From NCBI RefSeq assembly GCF_025399895.1, contig NZ_JAODUA010000015.1:124001-188000 (forward strand): 64,000 nt of DNA, in the 5' to 3' direction. The notes under the pieces are model-generated. The model was given only the letters and a program-made list of their open reading frames with translations. It did no database searches and was not told where the DNA came from. The first letter of the stretch is position 1. Every line of letters starts with the position of its first letter. This DNA comes from Streptomyces sp. ASQP_92 (lineage in GTDB: Bacteria > Actinomycetota > Actinomycetes > Streptomycetales > Streptomycetaceae). The position numbers were made by a program, and so were the translations under genes. Shown here piece by piece: positions 23,302-32,111 of the stretch.

Positions 23302-24399
23302 ATGAAGGTCGTAGTGGTGGGCGCGGGCTACGCGGGGACGATCGCGGCGAATCGTCTGGCGAAGAAGGTGAAGGCGGCGGAGGTCACCGTGATCAACCCC
23401 CGCCCCGACTTCGTCGAGCGGGTGCGGTTGCACGAGCAGATCGCCGGGACCGGCGCAGCGGCCACGCCGCTGGCGTCGATGCTGCGCGAGGGGATCGCAA
23501 CGCGGCTGGACACCGTCGACAAGATCGGCGACGGGGAGGTGGCTCTCGGCGACGGGTCGCGTCTCGGCTACGACCACCTGTTCCTCGCGGTGGGCAGCAC
23601 GCCCGACCTGCTGGCCGGCACCGTCCCGGTGGGCACATGGGAGGAAGCGGAGCGGGCACGAGTCGCGCTGGCCGGGCTGCCCGGTGGACGGACGGTCACC
23701 GTCATCGGCGGCGGACTTACGGGCATCGAAACGGCGGCCGAAGTCGCCTACGGCCGCCCCGATCTGCGGGTGCGGCTGGTCGGTCGGACGATGGGCGAGA
23801 GCCTGTCGGAGGGGGCGCGCAGGCGTGTGCGCACAGGACTTGAGCGTCTGAATGTCGAGATCGTGGAGGACTCGGTCGCGCAGGTCGACCCCGGTGCGGG
23901 TGGGGAAGGCGGGGACGGAGTACGTCTCCTGTCGGGCCGGCCGTTGACGTCCCACCTCACGCTCTGGGCGATCATCACGGGCGTACCCGATCTGGCCGCC
24001 CGCAGCGGGTTGGAGGTGGATGGTGAGGGGCGCGCCGTGGTCGACCCGTATCTGCGCAGCGTGAGTGATCCGCGCATCTTCGTCGTGGGTGACTGTGCGG
24101 CCGTTCCGGGCGCGCGTCCGGCCTGTGCGACGGCCATGCCCCAAGGTGTACACGCGGCGGATACGCTGGCGCGGATGATCGCAGGCCGGAAGCCACAGCC
24201 GTACTCCATGGGGTACACCGGACAGGGAGTGAGCCTGGGCCGGCGCGACGGGCTGCTCCAGGTCGGCCGCCGGGACGACACCGTAAGGCGGCTGTACTTC
24301 GCTGGACGCACCGCCGCGATCGGCAAGGAGCGGATCTGCCGGTATGCGAAGTTCGGCGCGCGCACCGCGATCTACGCCTGGCTGGCAGGGCCGAAGTGA
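23302..24399 (+). CDS. FAD/NAD(P)-dependent oxidoreductase (NDH-2-like)
   Basis: 365 residues. VVVVGAGYAGTIAANRLAKK at the N-terminus binds FAD (GxGxxG), VTVIGGGLTGIETAAEVA (about 133-150) binds NAD(P)H, and DPRIFVVGDCAAVPG (about 255) is the second FAD motif. It lacks a membrane-attachment helix typical of respiratory NDH-2. GGGGGC precedes the ATG at 23302. Its stop overlaps the ECF41 sigma gene (GTGA), so they form an operon. ECF41 factors are usually paired with an oxidoreductase, epimerase or decarboxylase of this sort, and the enzyme gene is normally the sigma factor's main target. Confidence 0.9.
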   Translation: MKVVVVGAGYAGTIAANRLAKKVKAAEVTVINPRPDFVERVRLHEQIAGTGAAATPLASMLREGIATRLDTVDKIGDGEVALGDGSRLGYDHLFLAVGSTPDLLAGTVPVGTWEEAERARVALAGLPGGRTVTVIGGGLTGIETAAEVAYGRPDLRVRLVGRTMGESLSEGARRRVRTGLERLNVEIVEDSVAQVDPGAGGEGGDGVRLLSGRPLTSHLTLWAIITGVPDLAARSGLEVDGEGRAVVDPYLRSVSDPRIFVVGDCAAVPGARPACATAMPQGVHAADTLARMIAGRKPQPYSMGYTGQGVSLGRRDGLLQVGRRDDTVRRLYFAGRTAAIGKERICRYAKFGARTAIYAWLAGPK

Positions 24400-25286
24400 G
24401 CCAACAGCCGGACCCCGAGGGCGAGTTCACCGCACACCGCGCCCTGCTGTTCTCGATCGCCTACGAGATCCTCGGCTCGGTGGCCGACGCGGAAGACGTG
24501 CTCCAGGACAGCTATCTGCGATGGCGGTCGGTGCGGCACACCTCGGTGCAGAACGCGCGGGCCTATCTCGCGAAGATCGTCACGCGTCAGGCGCTCGGCG
24601 TACTGCGTTCGGCAGCCCGCCGCCGGGAGCAGTACGTGGGGCCGTGGCTCCCCGAACCGCTGGCGACCGAGGCGGTCGGCGAAGCGCCCGACGGCATCGA
24701 CCACGTCCTCACCGGTGAGGCCGTCACCACCGCCATGCTGCTGCTCCTGGAGACCCTCACCCCCACTCAGCGGGCGGTGTTCGTGCTCCGGGAGGTGTTC
24801 GCCTTCGAGTACGCGGAGATAGCCGCGGCCGTGGGCAAGTCCGAAGCCGCGGTACGTCAGTTGAACCAACGGGCGCGCACCAGTGTGCGAGCCAAACGAC
24901 ATGCGGCGGTCGCAACTCCCGTACAGGCGGCGCCGATTGCCGAGCGGCTCCTGACGGCGGCCGCCACCGGCGACGTCCAGGGCCTCATGGATGTGCTCGC
25001 ACCCGATGTGGTGTTCCTGGGGGACGGCGGTGGGCTGGTGACCACGGCCCTGCGTCCCGTGGTCGGGCCCGACAAGGTGGCCAGGCTGCTCCTCGGCCTC
25101 CTGGCCAAGGGTGCCCGCATGGGCGAACTCGACATCCGCCTCCCTACGTACAACGGAATGCACTCCGTCGCGGTCCTCGTCGACGGCGTACTCGATCAAC
25201 TGACCTCGATCGAGGTCCGCGACGGCGTGGTGACCAGTCTCTACTGCGTGCGCAACCCGCAGAAACTCACGTCGGTCAGGATCTGA
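24396..25286 (+). CDS. sigJ-like: ECF41-type RNA polymerase sigma factor (SigJ-like) with SnoaL-like C-terminal extension
   Basis: 296 residues. Sigma region 2: RALLFSIAYEILGSVADAEDVLQDSYLRW (about 15-43); region 4: LTPTQRAVFVLREVFAFEYAEIAAAVGKSEAAVRQ (about 125-160). The extension (about 180-296) has a SnoaL/NTF2-like fold and regulates the protein in place of an anti-sigma factor. The three ECF41 markers are present: WLPEP at 84, DGGG near 207 and NPQKL near the end. GTG start overlaps the oxidoreductase stop by 4 nt. It probably transcribes its own operon. Confidence 0.93.
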   Translation: MSQQPDPEGEFTAHRALLFSIAYEILGSVADAEDVLQDSYLRWRSVRHTSVQNARAYLAKIVTRQALGVLRSAARRREQYVGPWLPEPLATEAVGEAPDGIDHVLTGEAVTTAMLLLLETLTPTQRAVFVLREVFAFEYAEIAAAVGKSEAAVRQLNQRARTSVRAKRHAAVATPVQAAPIAERLLTAAATGDVQGLMDVLAPDVVFLGDGGGLVTTALRPVVGPDKVARLLLGLLAKGARMGELDIRLPTYNGMHSVAVLVDGVLDQLTSIEVRDGVVTSLYCVRNPQKLTSVRI

Positions 25287-25368
25287 ACTCCGTAGCCGTC
25301 GCGGCACGCGAGATCGCGGAAGTCGATGTCGGTCTCGCGGTCGCCCCCGCCTCCGGGCCGCCGGCGCT

Positions 25369-25540
25369 TCACTCCCGTGGCGCAGGCGCCTTCGGCAGCA
25401 GGAACACCAGCACCGTCGCCGGCGCCGCGATGGCGAAGCCCATCAACGACGTGAGGGCGAACCGTGACCGGCCGCCCGCACCGCGTCACCTGGGCAGACC
25501 CCGAGGCGGATGCCCTGCGCAATGAGGGTGATCACAGGCC
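25369..25540 (-). pseudogene. C-terminal remnant of a membrane transporter
   Basis: On the minus strand one frame reads FALTSLMGFAIAAPATVLVF then LLPKAPAPRE and stop (25369), like the last helix and tail of an MFS drug exporter. Just upstream (25480-25540) a different frame reads PVITLIAQGIRLGV. Stops and shifts separate the two. The gap 25287-25676 holds nothing else recognised. Confidence 0.35.
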
Positions 25541-25676
25541 GCCGCCCCCGCTGTCACCGTCCGGTTCGGAGCATCGAGCAGGCACACTGACGTGTCCAAC
25601 AGCCCTATTCCGTAGGGGAGGTGTCAGGGTGATCACTGATGGCGGGGTGGCGGGGCCGGGCGTCAGGGTGGGTGGC

Positions 25677-26303
25677 ATGACAGATAGAGCAGTACGACTC
25701 ACCCGGTTCTCCTACGTCGCGGCCCCCGCCCTCCTCGTGGTCTACGGGTCGATCCGCCTTCTGGTGGAAGGGTCCAGGGAGCCCGGCGCGGCGTGGATCA
25801 CCGGGCATTTCGCCTTCCTCGGCGGGGTGTTGTTCTTCGGAGTGCTCTGCGGTGGTCTGCGCCGCTCGACGCTCGTTGCGGCCGGCTCGGTCCGGCGGCG
25901 CGTGGCATGGGCGGCGTGGGCCGTTGCCCTGGCGGGTGTGGGCGCGGCGGCGGCCCAGGCGCTGATCGATCTCTATGTGGGTTTCCGGGCCGCCGACAAG
26001 CCGGAGATGAGTGAACTCTTCACCCGGGTACAGGACGTGCCGGGCGTGCTGCCGGTCGTGTACACCGTCGTCCCCCTCTTCCTGTACCTCGGAATGATCG
26101 CGCTGCTCGCCGCCCTCGGCGGCCCTGGGGTCGTACGTCCGCTCGTGCTGTTCGTCCTGGGTACGGTCGCCATCGCGGCGAACCTGGACTTCCTCCCGCT
26201 CGGCGGCCTGTGCTACCTCCTGGCGTTCGCGCCCCTCCGCCACCGCGTGCCGGCCCCGCGGACCCCTGATGCCGTTCTCCCGGCGCCGGCTCGTGTGGGT
26301 TGA
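25677..26303 (+). CDS. Multi-pass membrane protein, unknown
   Basis: 208 residues with about six hydrophobic helices: 13-30, 45-65, 80-103, 128-150, 155-173 and 177-190. Polar loops are short. Between helices 3 and 4 lies LYVGFRAADKPEMSELFTRVQDVPG. No transport signature or known domain was recognised. ATG 25677 has only a weak GGGTGG site. It is convergent with the MarR gene at 26413. Confidence 0.68.
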   Translation: MTDRAVRLTRFSYVAAPALLVVYGSIRLLVEGSREPGAAWITGHFAFLGGVLFFGVLCGGLRRSTLVAAGSVRRRVAWAAWAVALAGVGAAAAQALIDLYVGFRAADKPEMSELFTRVQDVPGVLPVVYTVVPLFLYLGMIALLAALGGPGVVRPLVLFVLGTVAIAANLDFLPLGGLCYLLAFAPLRHRVPAPRTPDAVLPAPARVG

Positions 26304-26412
26304 GCGGAGAAGGAACGCGGCCCGGGCGGTGGCGGTTGCCCGGGACCGCATCCTGTCTTCGGCGAGTAAGCCATGGGGAATGCCGGGGCCGGGGATGTCC
26401 TTCGGCCGTGTC

Positions 26413-26871
26413 TCAGTGGTGCCAAGCGCGGCCGCCGGTGTTGTGAATGAACCGTTGCAGCACCTTGAGGGTGGTCAGGTACTCCGCGTCGGAGATGTCG
26501 GCGTGCCGCTCGGCCTGCAACTCGTCCTGGAGGGCCGCGACCTTGTCGTAGAAAGCGCTGCCCTCCGCCGTCATGCCCAGGCGCCCCTCGGCGTCCTCGG
26601 TGATCCAGCCCTGGGTGATCGTCCGGTCGATTTCCGATTCCATCGCTTCGGGGCCCGTGTCCAGGTAGCCCCGCAAGGTCCGGGCCACCTCGTCGCGCGT
26701 CTTGACGGTCCGGGCACGGGCGACCTGGGCGAGAACCCACCACTGCGGCTGGGTGGTGCCGATCTCGTCGAGGGCTCCCCGCGTGCGAGTGACCACGGCC
26801 TTGTAGGCCGCCCAACTCCAGTAACCGATGGGCTGCTTGATGAGCTCGGCGTCGCTGTGCGAGTACTCCAT
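26413..26871 (-). CDS. MarR-family winged-helix regulator
   Basis: 152 residues. The middle region TTQPQWWVLAQVARARTVKTRDEVARTLRGYLDTGPEAMESEIDRTITQGWITEDAEGRLGMTAEG is a MarR-like winged helix (about 38-103) flanked by helices. PIGYWSWAAYKAV near the start is shared by a MarR subgroup common in Streptomyces. AAGGAG is six bases before the ATG. It is expressed from a SoxR/MerR-type promoter (26918-26948). Divergent from the alkylsulfatase 190 bp away, which may be its target (inference). Confidence 0.82.
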   Translation of the reverse strand: MEYSHSDAELIKQPIGYWSWAAYKAVVTRTRGALDEIGTTQPQWWVLAQVARARTVKTRDEVARTLRGYLDTGPEAMESEIDRTITQGWITEDAEGRLGMTAEGSAFYDKVAALQDELQAERHADISDAEYLTTLKVLQRFIHNTGGRAWHH

Positions 26872-26917
26872 GGTGGGCTCCTTGGTGTGGTTGCTCGAAG
26901 TCGCTGCAACAAGATCG

Positions 26918-26948
26918 ACTGTAGAACCTCAATCAAACTTGAGGTCAA
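26918..26948 (-). promoter_or_regulatory. SoxR/MerR-type promoter
   Basis: On the minus strand TTGACC (26948-26943) and TACAGT (26923-26918) are separated by 19 bp. The spacer carries the dyad ACCTCAA-N6-TTGAGGT (26926-26945 on the plus strand). This is the SoxR-box layout (CCTCAA...TTGAGG between hexamers 19 bp apart) described for E. coli soxS and the S. coelicolor SoxR regulon. It faces the MarR gene, leaving a leader of about 40 nt. No MerR or SoxR gene is in the window. Confidence 0.7.
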
Positions 26949-27063
26949 GGGGGACGGGTCCCGTCAGGACAGGGGGCGGCCCTCGCTCCCTGTGATGTGT
27001 CAGCGGTTGGTCTGTGACGCGTCATCAGGCGCGTCCGGGTGGACCGTGTGAGGATCGACGACC

Positions 27064-28938
27064 ATGAGCGGTAACAGCGAGCACACGCCCGGCGACGATG
27101 GTTTGGCCTGGCGCGACGAACGGGACTTCGTCGATGCGGACCGGGGGTTCATCGCCCGGCTGGAGCCGGCGGTGGTGCGGGGCGAGGACGGACGGGTGGT
27201 GTGGGACGCGGACGCCTATGGCTTCCTCGACCAGGACTGTCCGGCGACCGCGCATCCGTCGCTGTGGCGCCAGAGTCGGCTCGTGGCACGCCAGGGGCTG
27301 TACGAGGTCGTGCCGGGGATCTACCAGGTGCGCGGGCTGGATCTGTCGAACATCACCTTCGTGGAGGGTGAGCACGGCGTCGTCGTCATCGACCCTCTGA
27401 TCAGCAGCGAGGTGGCCGCCGCCGCCCTCGCCCTGTATCGCGAGCACCGGGGCGAACGGCCGGTGAGCGCGGTGATCTACACCCACTCGCACGTCGACCA
27501 CTTCGGCGGCGTCCGAGGTGTCGTCGATCCGGCCGAGGTCGCCGCGGGACGGGTCCCCGTGATCGCCCCGGCCGGGTTCCTGGAACACGCGGCCAGCGAG
27601 AACGTCTTCACGGGGACGGCGATGGCCCGCCGGGCGGCGTACATGTACGGGGCCGCACTGCCCAAGGGCCCCGACGGGCAGATCGGCTGCGGGCTCGGGC
27701 AGACGACGTCGACCGGCAGCGTCGGCCTGATCGCGCCGACGGTCGACATCGGGCGAACGGGCCAGGAGGAGATCGTCGACGAGGTACGGATGGTCTTCCA
27801 GCTCACCCCCGGCACGGAAGCCCCCGCCGAGATGAACTTCCACTTCCCCGACCTCGGGGTGCTGTGCGTCGCAGAGAACGCCTGCCACACCCTGCACAAC
27901 GTGCTCACCCTGCGCGGAGCCCTGGTCCGCGACCCCAGCGCCTGGGCACGGTATCTGACCGAGACGATCCGGCTGTTCGCCGACGACACAGACGTCGTCT
28001 TCGCCTCCCATCACTGGCCGACGTGGGGCCGGGAGCGCGCGATCGGCTTTCTGGAGGAGCAGCGCGACGTCTACGCCTATCTGCACGACCAGTCGGTCCG
28101 GCTAATCAACAGCGGACACACCGGCGCCGAGATCGCCGAGGAACTCAGCCTCCCTCCCGCGCTCGCGCGAGCATGGCACGCGCGCGGCTACTACGGCTCC
28201 CTCAGCCACAACACCAAGGCCGTCTACCAGCGCTACATGGGCTGGTTCGACGGCAACCCGGCCCATCTGTGGCAGCACCCTCCCGTGGAAGCCGCCCACC
28301 GCTACGTCGAGTTCATGGGTGGCGCCGACGCCGTAGTGGCGAAGGCGAGGACGTCGTACGAGGCCGGTGACCTGAGGTGGGTGGCGGAAGTGCTCGGCCA
28401 CGTCCTGTTCGCACGGCCCGACCACACCGAAGCCCGCGCACTCCAGGCCGACACCTTCGAGCTACTCGGACACGGCTCCGAGTGCGGCCCCTGGCGCAAC
28501 TTTTACCTGATGGGCGCGGCCGAACTGCGCGGCGGCGTCCTCGGAACGCCGACCCGTACGGCACCGGACGTCCTGGCCGCTCTGACCGCCGAGCAGATCT
28601 TCCGGTCGATGGCGGTACGCGTCAACGGCCCGCGTGCTGCCCGGGCGGGGCGTCTGCTGCTGCGCTGGGAGTTCTCGGACACCGGCGAGGTGTGGTCGTT
28701 GCTGCTCTCCAACGGGGCGCTCACACCGATGCGCGGCGACGCCCCACGAAGCGAGGAGCCGACCGTGGTGTTGCGTCTGGCCCGCACGACCCTGAACGCC
28801 GTCCTTGGTGGGACGACCACCTTCGCCGACGAAATGGCGGGCGGCGGCGTGGTGTTCGACGGAGACGCCCACGCCCTGGTGACGTTCGGTTCGCTGCTGG
28901 ATGCGCCCGACCCGGACTTCGCGATCGTCACTCCGTGA
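27064..28938 (+). CDS. Alkylsulfatase (SdsA-type metallo-beta-lactamase-fold sulfatase)
   Basis: 624 residues. The metal site IYTHSHVDHFGGVRG (about 139-152, H-x-H-x-D-H) and ASHHWPTWG are clear. AENACHTLHNVLTLRGA is the family motif for further zinc ligands. Residues about 345-480 form the alkylsulfatase dimerisation domain (GYYGSLSHNTKAVYQRYMGWFDGNPAHLW), and the C-terminus is an SCP2-like domain (TTFADEMAGGGVVFDGD). These type III sulfatases hydrolyse primary alkyl sulfates such as dodecyl sulfate. No signal peptide is visible. ATG 27064 follows GTGAGGATCGACG. Its 3' end overlaps the PucR gene by 11 bp. Confidence 0.92.
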   Translation: MSGNSEHTPGDDGLAWRDERDFVDADRGFIARLEPAVVRGEDGRVVWDADAYGFLDQDCPATAHPSLWRQSRLVARQGLYEVVPGIYQVRGLDLSNITFVEGEHGVVVIDPLISSEVAAAALALYREHRGERPVSAVIYTHSHVDHFGGVRGVVDPAEVAAGRVPVIAPAGFLEHAASENVFTGTAMARRAAYMYGAALPKGPDGQIGCGLGQTTSTGSVGLIAPTVDIGRTGQEEIVDEVRMVFQLTPGTEAPAEMNFHFPDLGVLCVAENACHTLHNVLTLRGALVRDPSAWARYLTETIRLFADDTDVVFASHHWPTWGRERAIGFLEEQRDVYAYLHDQSVRLINSGHTGAEIAEELSLPPALARAWHARGYYGSLSHNTKAVYQRYMGWFDGNPAHLWQHPPVEAAHRYVEFMGGADAVVAKARTSYEAGDLRWVAEVLGHVLFARPDHTEARALQADTFELLGHGSECGPWRNFYLMGAAELRGGVLGTPTRTAPDVLAALTAEQIFRSMAVRVNGPRAARAGRLLLRWEFSDTGEVWSLLLSNGALTPMRGDAPRSEEPTVVLRLARTTLNAVLGGTTTFADEMAGGGVVFDGDAHALVTFGSLLDAPDPDFAIVTP

Positions 28939-30127
28939 TGCCGGAACCGGCCTCCCTGAGCAGCAGGGCCGCGAGAGTGAGCGCCACGTCCTTCGGTTCG
29001 GCGAGGTCGAGCCCGGTCAGCTCCTGGGCCCGGGCGAGCCGGTTGTCCACGGAATTAGGGTGCAGATTGAGCACGCGGGCCGTCGCCCGACGGTTCTGCC
29101 GCTGTTCCAGGTGAGTACGCAGCGTCTCGATCAACTCGGGACGGGCGGCGAGGGGGTCGAGCAGGGCGGCGATGCGTGCGCTGCCCTCGCTCGGGCGGGA
29201 CAGGTGGTATTCCAGCAGTACGTCGTCCAGGCGGTGCACCCCCGGCCGCGCGCCGCGAGCCGCCGAGATGCGAACCACGTCCGCGGTCAGCCGTGCGGCA
29301 CGCGGGATGTCGGCGGCGCCGACCGCCGCGGCGGGTGCCATGCGCGCCTGAACCCCCGCTGCCTCACACACCAACTCCCTCGTATAAATGGGTAGTTCGG
29401 ATGCCCCGGGTATGACGGCGTACCCGCCGGTGTCATCGAGTACGGCGAGCACCTCGGTACTGAAGGCCCGGTCCAGGGCCGCCTGGACCCGCCGCACCAG
29501 TCGGCGAACGGCGACCGGCGAGCGACAATTTCCCCCGGACGCGGGTGAGTCGCCGAACCGCAGACACACCACCAGCACGGGCCCGTCAAGCGCGACCCCT
29601 CCGGTCACGGGCCGGCCCTCCAGCAGGGCTCGGGCGCGGGAACGGCGCTGTTCCTGGTGTTCGGCGACGAGCGCGGCCTGCTCGTCCAGGTAGCTCTCCG
29701 CCACGGCGCCCACCACCCGGTCCGCAGCCGAGAACAGCTCTCCGGCGAGCTCGGCCAGGGCCTCGTGCTCACCGGGACCGGCCTCCTCCCGCAAGGCCCC
29801 CCACAGTTCCCGCACCCCCAACGTGTAGGTACGCAGCAGCAGATGGAGCGGCATGCGCTCCTCGGCACGCTGGGCCGCCCGCTCCTGGAAGTACTCCAGC
29901 GACTCGGGCCCCGCCCCTTCGGCAGCACCGCGCAAGAAGAGTCGAAGGGCGTGCCGGGCCGTGGCGGCGATCTCCACGTCCTTCACGTCGCCGGGCAGTT
30001 CGGCGTACCCGCGAAGCTGCTCGAACACGCCCCGGGCCAGGCGGCGGGCGAGCTCGTTCACCCGCGGCTCGCAGCGGGCCGCGAGCGCCGCGGCCGCCGG
30101 AGACAACCCGGTTGTCCCGTCTTCCAT
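28928..30127 (-). CDS. PucR/CdaR-type transcriptional regulator
   Basis: 399 residues from ATG 30127. The N-terminal half is a helical sensory region (RVNELARRLARGVFEQLRG, LHLLLRTYTLGVRELWGALREE). The C-terminus carries the PucR helix-turn-helix: LIETLRTHLEQRQNRRATARVLNLHPNSVDNRLARAQELTGLDL (about 340-383). The N-terminal region is of the RsbR-like/helical kind seen in many actinobacterial regulators. It is convergent with the alkylsulfatase and divergent from an MFS gene 145 bp away, whose expression it may control. Confidence 0.85.
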   Translation of the reverse strand: MEDGTTGLSPAAAALAARCEPRVNELARRLARGVFEQLRGYAELPGDVKDVEIAATARHALRLFLRGAAEGAGPESLEYFQERAAQRAEERMPLHLLLRTYTLGVRELWGALREEAGPGEHEALAELAGELFSAADRVVGAVAESYLDEQAALVAEHQEQRRSRARALLEGRPVTGGVALDGPVLVVCLRFGDSPASGGNCRSPVAVRRLVRRVQAALDRAFSTEVLAVLDDTGGYAVIPGASELPIYTRELVCEAAGVQARMAPAAAVGAADIPRAARLTADVVRISAARGARPGVHRLDDVLLEYHLSRPSEGSARIAALLDPLAARPELIETLRTHLEQRQNRRATARVLNLHPNSVDNRLARAQELTGLDLAEPKDVALTLAALLLREAGSGITE

Positions 30128-30271
30128 GGGCCCTCCCGCCGACTGTGAACCGTCACAGTAACGGGCGCTCGCGACTGTGACGCCGACGGGTGGTCTCCGC
30201 CGCCACCAGCCCGCAGGATCGCCCCACCCCCTGACGTCGTCCTTGGAAGTCACCCTCGTCGAAGGAGCTCG

Positions 30272-31690
30272 ATGAGCCCCATGTCCCCTATGACCCGTCA
30301 CACCACGGCCTGGCGCACTACGGGCGCGCTGCTCGCCTTCATGCTGGTGAACTTCGCGGACAAGACCGTGATGGGTCTCGCCGCCCAGCCAATGATGGAC
30401 GATCTCGGGCTGAGCCGCGAGGAGTTCGGCACGGCCGCAGCGGCCTTCTTCGCCCTGTTCAGCGTGTCCGCGCTGGTGGTGTCGTACCTGACACGGACGG
30501 TCCGAACCACCGTGCTGCTCCTGGTCCTTGCGCTGCTGTGGGCGGCCGCACAGATGCCGATGCTGTGGTCGGCTGCCGGTTTCGGCACGCTGCTCGCCAG
30601 TCGCGTACTGCTCGGCGCCGCCGAGGGACCGGCCCTGCCCGTGGCCACGCACCATCTGCACGGCTGGTTCGCCCAGCGAGAGCGCACCCTGCCCACCGCG
30701 ATCCTGCTCACGGGCGCCGCCGCGGGCGTCGCCGTCGCCGCGCCCACGCTCACCCTGGTCATCGGCCACTTCGGCTGGCGATGGGCGTTCGGCGCGGTGG
30801 GCCTCGCCGGCCTGGTCTGGGCCGGGTACTGGGTGCTGCGTGGCGCGGAGGGGCCGTACGCGCCGGGCGGCGAGGAGAACGCGGAGCAGGAAGGCGTCGC
30901 CGTCCCATACCGGCGGATCCTGCTGTCGGGTACCTGGCTCAGCGCGGCCCTTGGCGCGTTCGCCGCGTACTGGATGCTCAGCGCCAACCTGACCTGGATG
31001 CCGGACTATCTGGAAGAGGTCGCCGGATTGGGCCCGCACCAGGCCGGCGCGTTGGTGACCGTCGCGGCGCTCGCGGGCGGGGTGGTGCTGGTGGGCCACG
31101 GGCTGCTGGTCCGGCGTGCGAGCGGGGGTGTGCGCGGCAGGGGAGTCGGTGGGGGTGTGCGTGCGGGCGGGGGAGTCGGGGAGGGTGCGGGTGCCGGCGG
31201 GGGCAAGGGAGTTGGCAAGGGTGAAGGGGTGGGCGGCGGTGGGGGCGTGGGGGTGGGTGCGCTGATGTGCCTGGCCGCCTGCGCGGTGACGGTGTTCGCA
31301 GTCACCGACGCCGTGTGGTTGAAGGTGGTGCTGATGCTCGGCCCCATGGCCCTGGCCAACGTCATCATGACCGTGGCCCAGACCGCCTGCGCCCGCATCA
31401 CGCCCGCGCCGCAGCGCGGCGTAGTGCTGGGCGCGCTGGCCTTCGTATACGCCCTCGCCGGAGTGCTGTCCCCGTGGACGATCGGGCGCATGGTCGACGC
31501 CGCCGACTCGGTAACCGCCGGCTACCGCAGCGCCTTCCTGCTCACGGCCGCGCTGCTCGCCACCACGGGCTTGTTGGCGGCATGGCGACTGCGCCCGGAA
31601 CGGGATGGATTGCGGCTGGGGAGTGCGGGGTGCGATGAGCCCGCGTCGGAGGTGGGAGGCTGCGGGGTGCCGGGGGCAGAAGAGGGGTGA
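30272..31690 (+). CDS. MFS transporter with glycine-rich central insertion
   Basis: 472 residues, 12 helices. N-terminal half: GALLAFMLVNFADKTVMGLAAQPMMDDLGLS, ASRVLLGAAEGPALPVATHHLHGWFAQRERTLPTAI (anion:cation symporter or phthalate-type signature), then the C-terminal half from about 330. The usual central loop or helix 8 approach is replaced by a 48-residue Gly/Val/Arg stretch (about 283-330, GGGVRAGGGVGEGAGAGGG and on). It is coded by a G-rich imperfect repeat. The divergent PucR regulator may control it. AAGGAG precedes the ATG. Substrate is probably an organic acid. Confidence 0.8.
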   Translation: MSPMSPMTRHTTAWRTTGALLAFMLVNFADKTVMGLAAQPMMDDLGLSREEFGTAAAAFFALFSVSALVVSYLTRTVRTTVLLLVLALLWAAAQMPMLWSAAGFGTLLASRVLLGAAEGPALPVATHHLHGWFAQRERTLPTAILLTGAAAGVAVAAPTLTLVIGHFGWRWAFGAVGLAGLVWAGYWVLRGAEGPYAPGGEENAEQEGVAVPYRRILLSGTWLSAALGAFAAYWMLSANLTWMPDYLEEVAGLGPHQAGALVTVAALAGGVVLVGHGLLVRRASGGVRGRGVGGGVRAGGGVGEGAGAGGGKGVGKGEGVGGGGGVGVGALMCLAACAVTVFAVTDAVWLKVVLMLGPMALANVIMTVAQTACARITPAPQRGVVLGALAFVYALAGVLSPWTIGRMVDAADSVTAGYRSAFLLTAALLATTGLLAAWRLRPERDGLRLGSAGCDEPASEVGGCGVPGAEEG

Positions 31691-32111
31691 CGTACATGGA
31701 ATGTCGACGCGCGGGCCCTCATCGGCTCCTTCCTGGGCCCGGCGGCGTGGCTCGGGCGCCGTTTGGCCTCGGCGAGGGTGTGGGCCACGAGGGCGTTGGC
31801 GTGACGGTGGCCGAGGTCGTGCCTGGAAGTCAACGCTGACGGAACGCGAAGAAGGCGCCTCGGCCGGGCGGCGGGTCGGCGGCTGAGTCAACGGCCCGCA
31901 CCGGGGGCTGTCCCCACCCCGGGTACGGGCGTTCACCCCATCGCGCCGCCGCGTGTGCCCCGGACACGATGGGGGCGGCGCAGAATGACGCGTCGCCACG
32001 CGTGCGATACGCGGCACCGGACACCATCCGGGCGGTCCGGGATGCCAAATCGCCGACCCGAGTACGGAACGCGCGCTGGACCACAACGGCACTCACCCCG
32101 AGGACGCACAC
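31691..32111. other. Gap without a recognised gene
   Basis: 421 bp between the MFS gene and the serine hydrolase. Several frames are open because of base composition but none shows a motif or start signal. No strong hairpin was seen. The promoter of the serine hydrolase gene must lie in its right part. Confidence 0.4.

Noticed and set aside
30128..32092. Upstream extension of the PucR gene frame (over 650 codons)
   Set aside because: The extension overlaps the MFS gene on the other strand and reads as disordered composition; ATG 30127 fits the domain layout.
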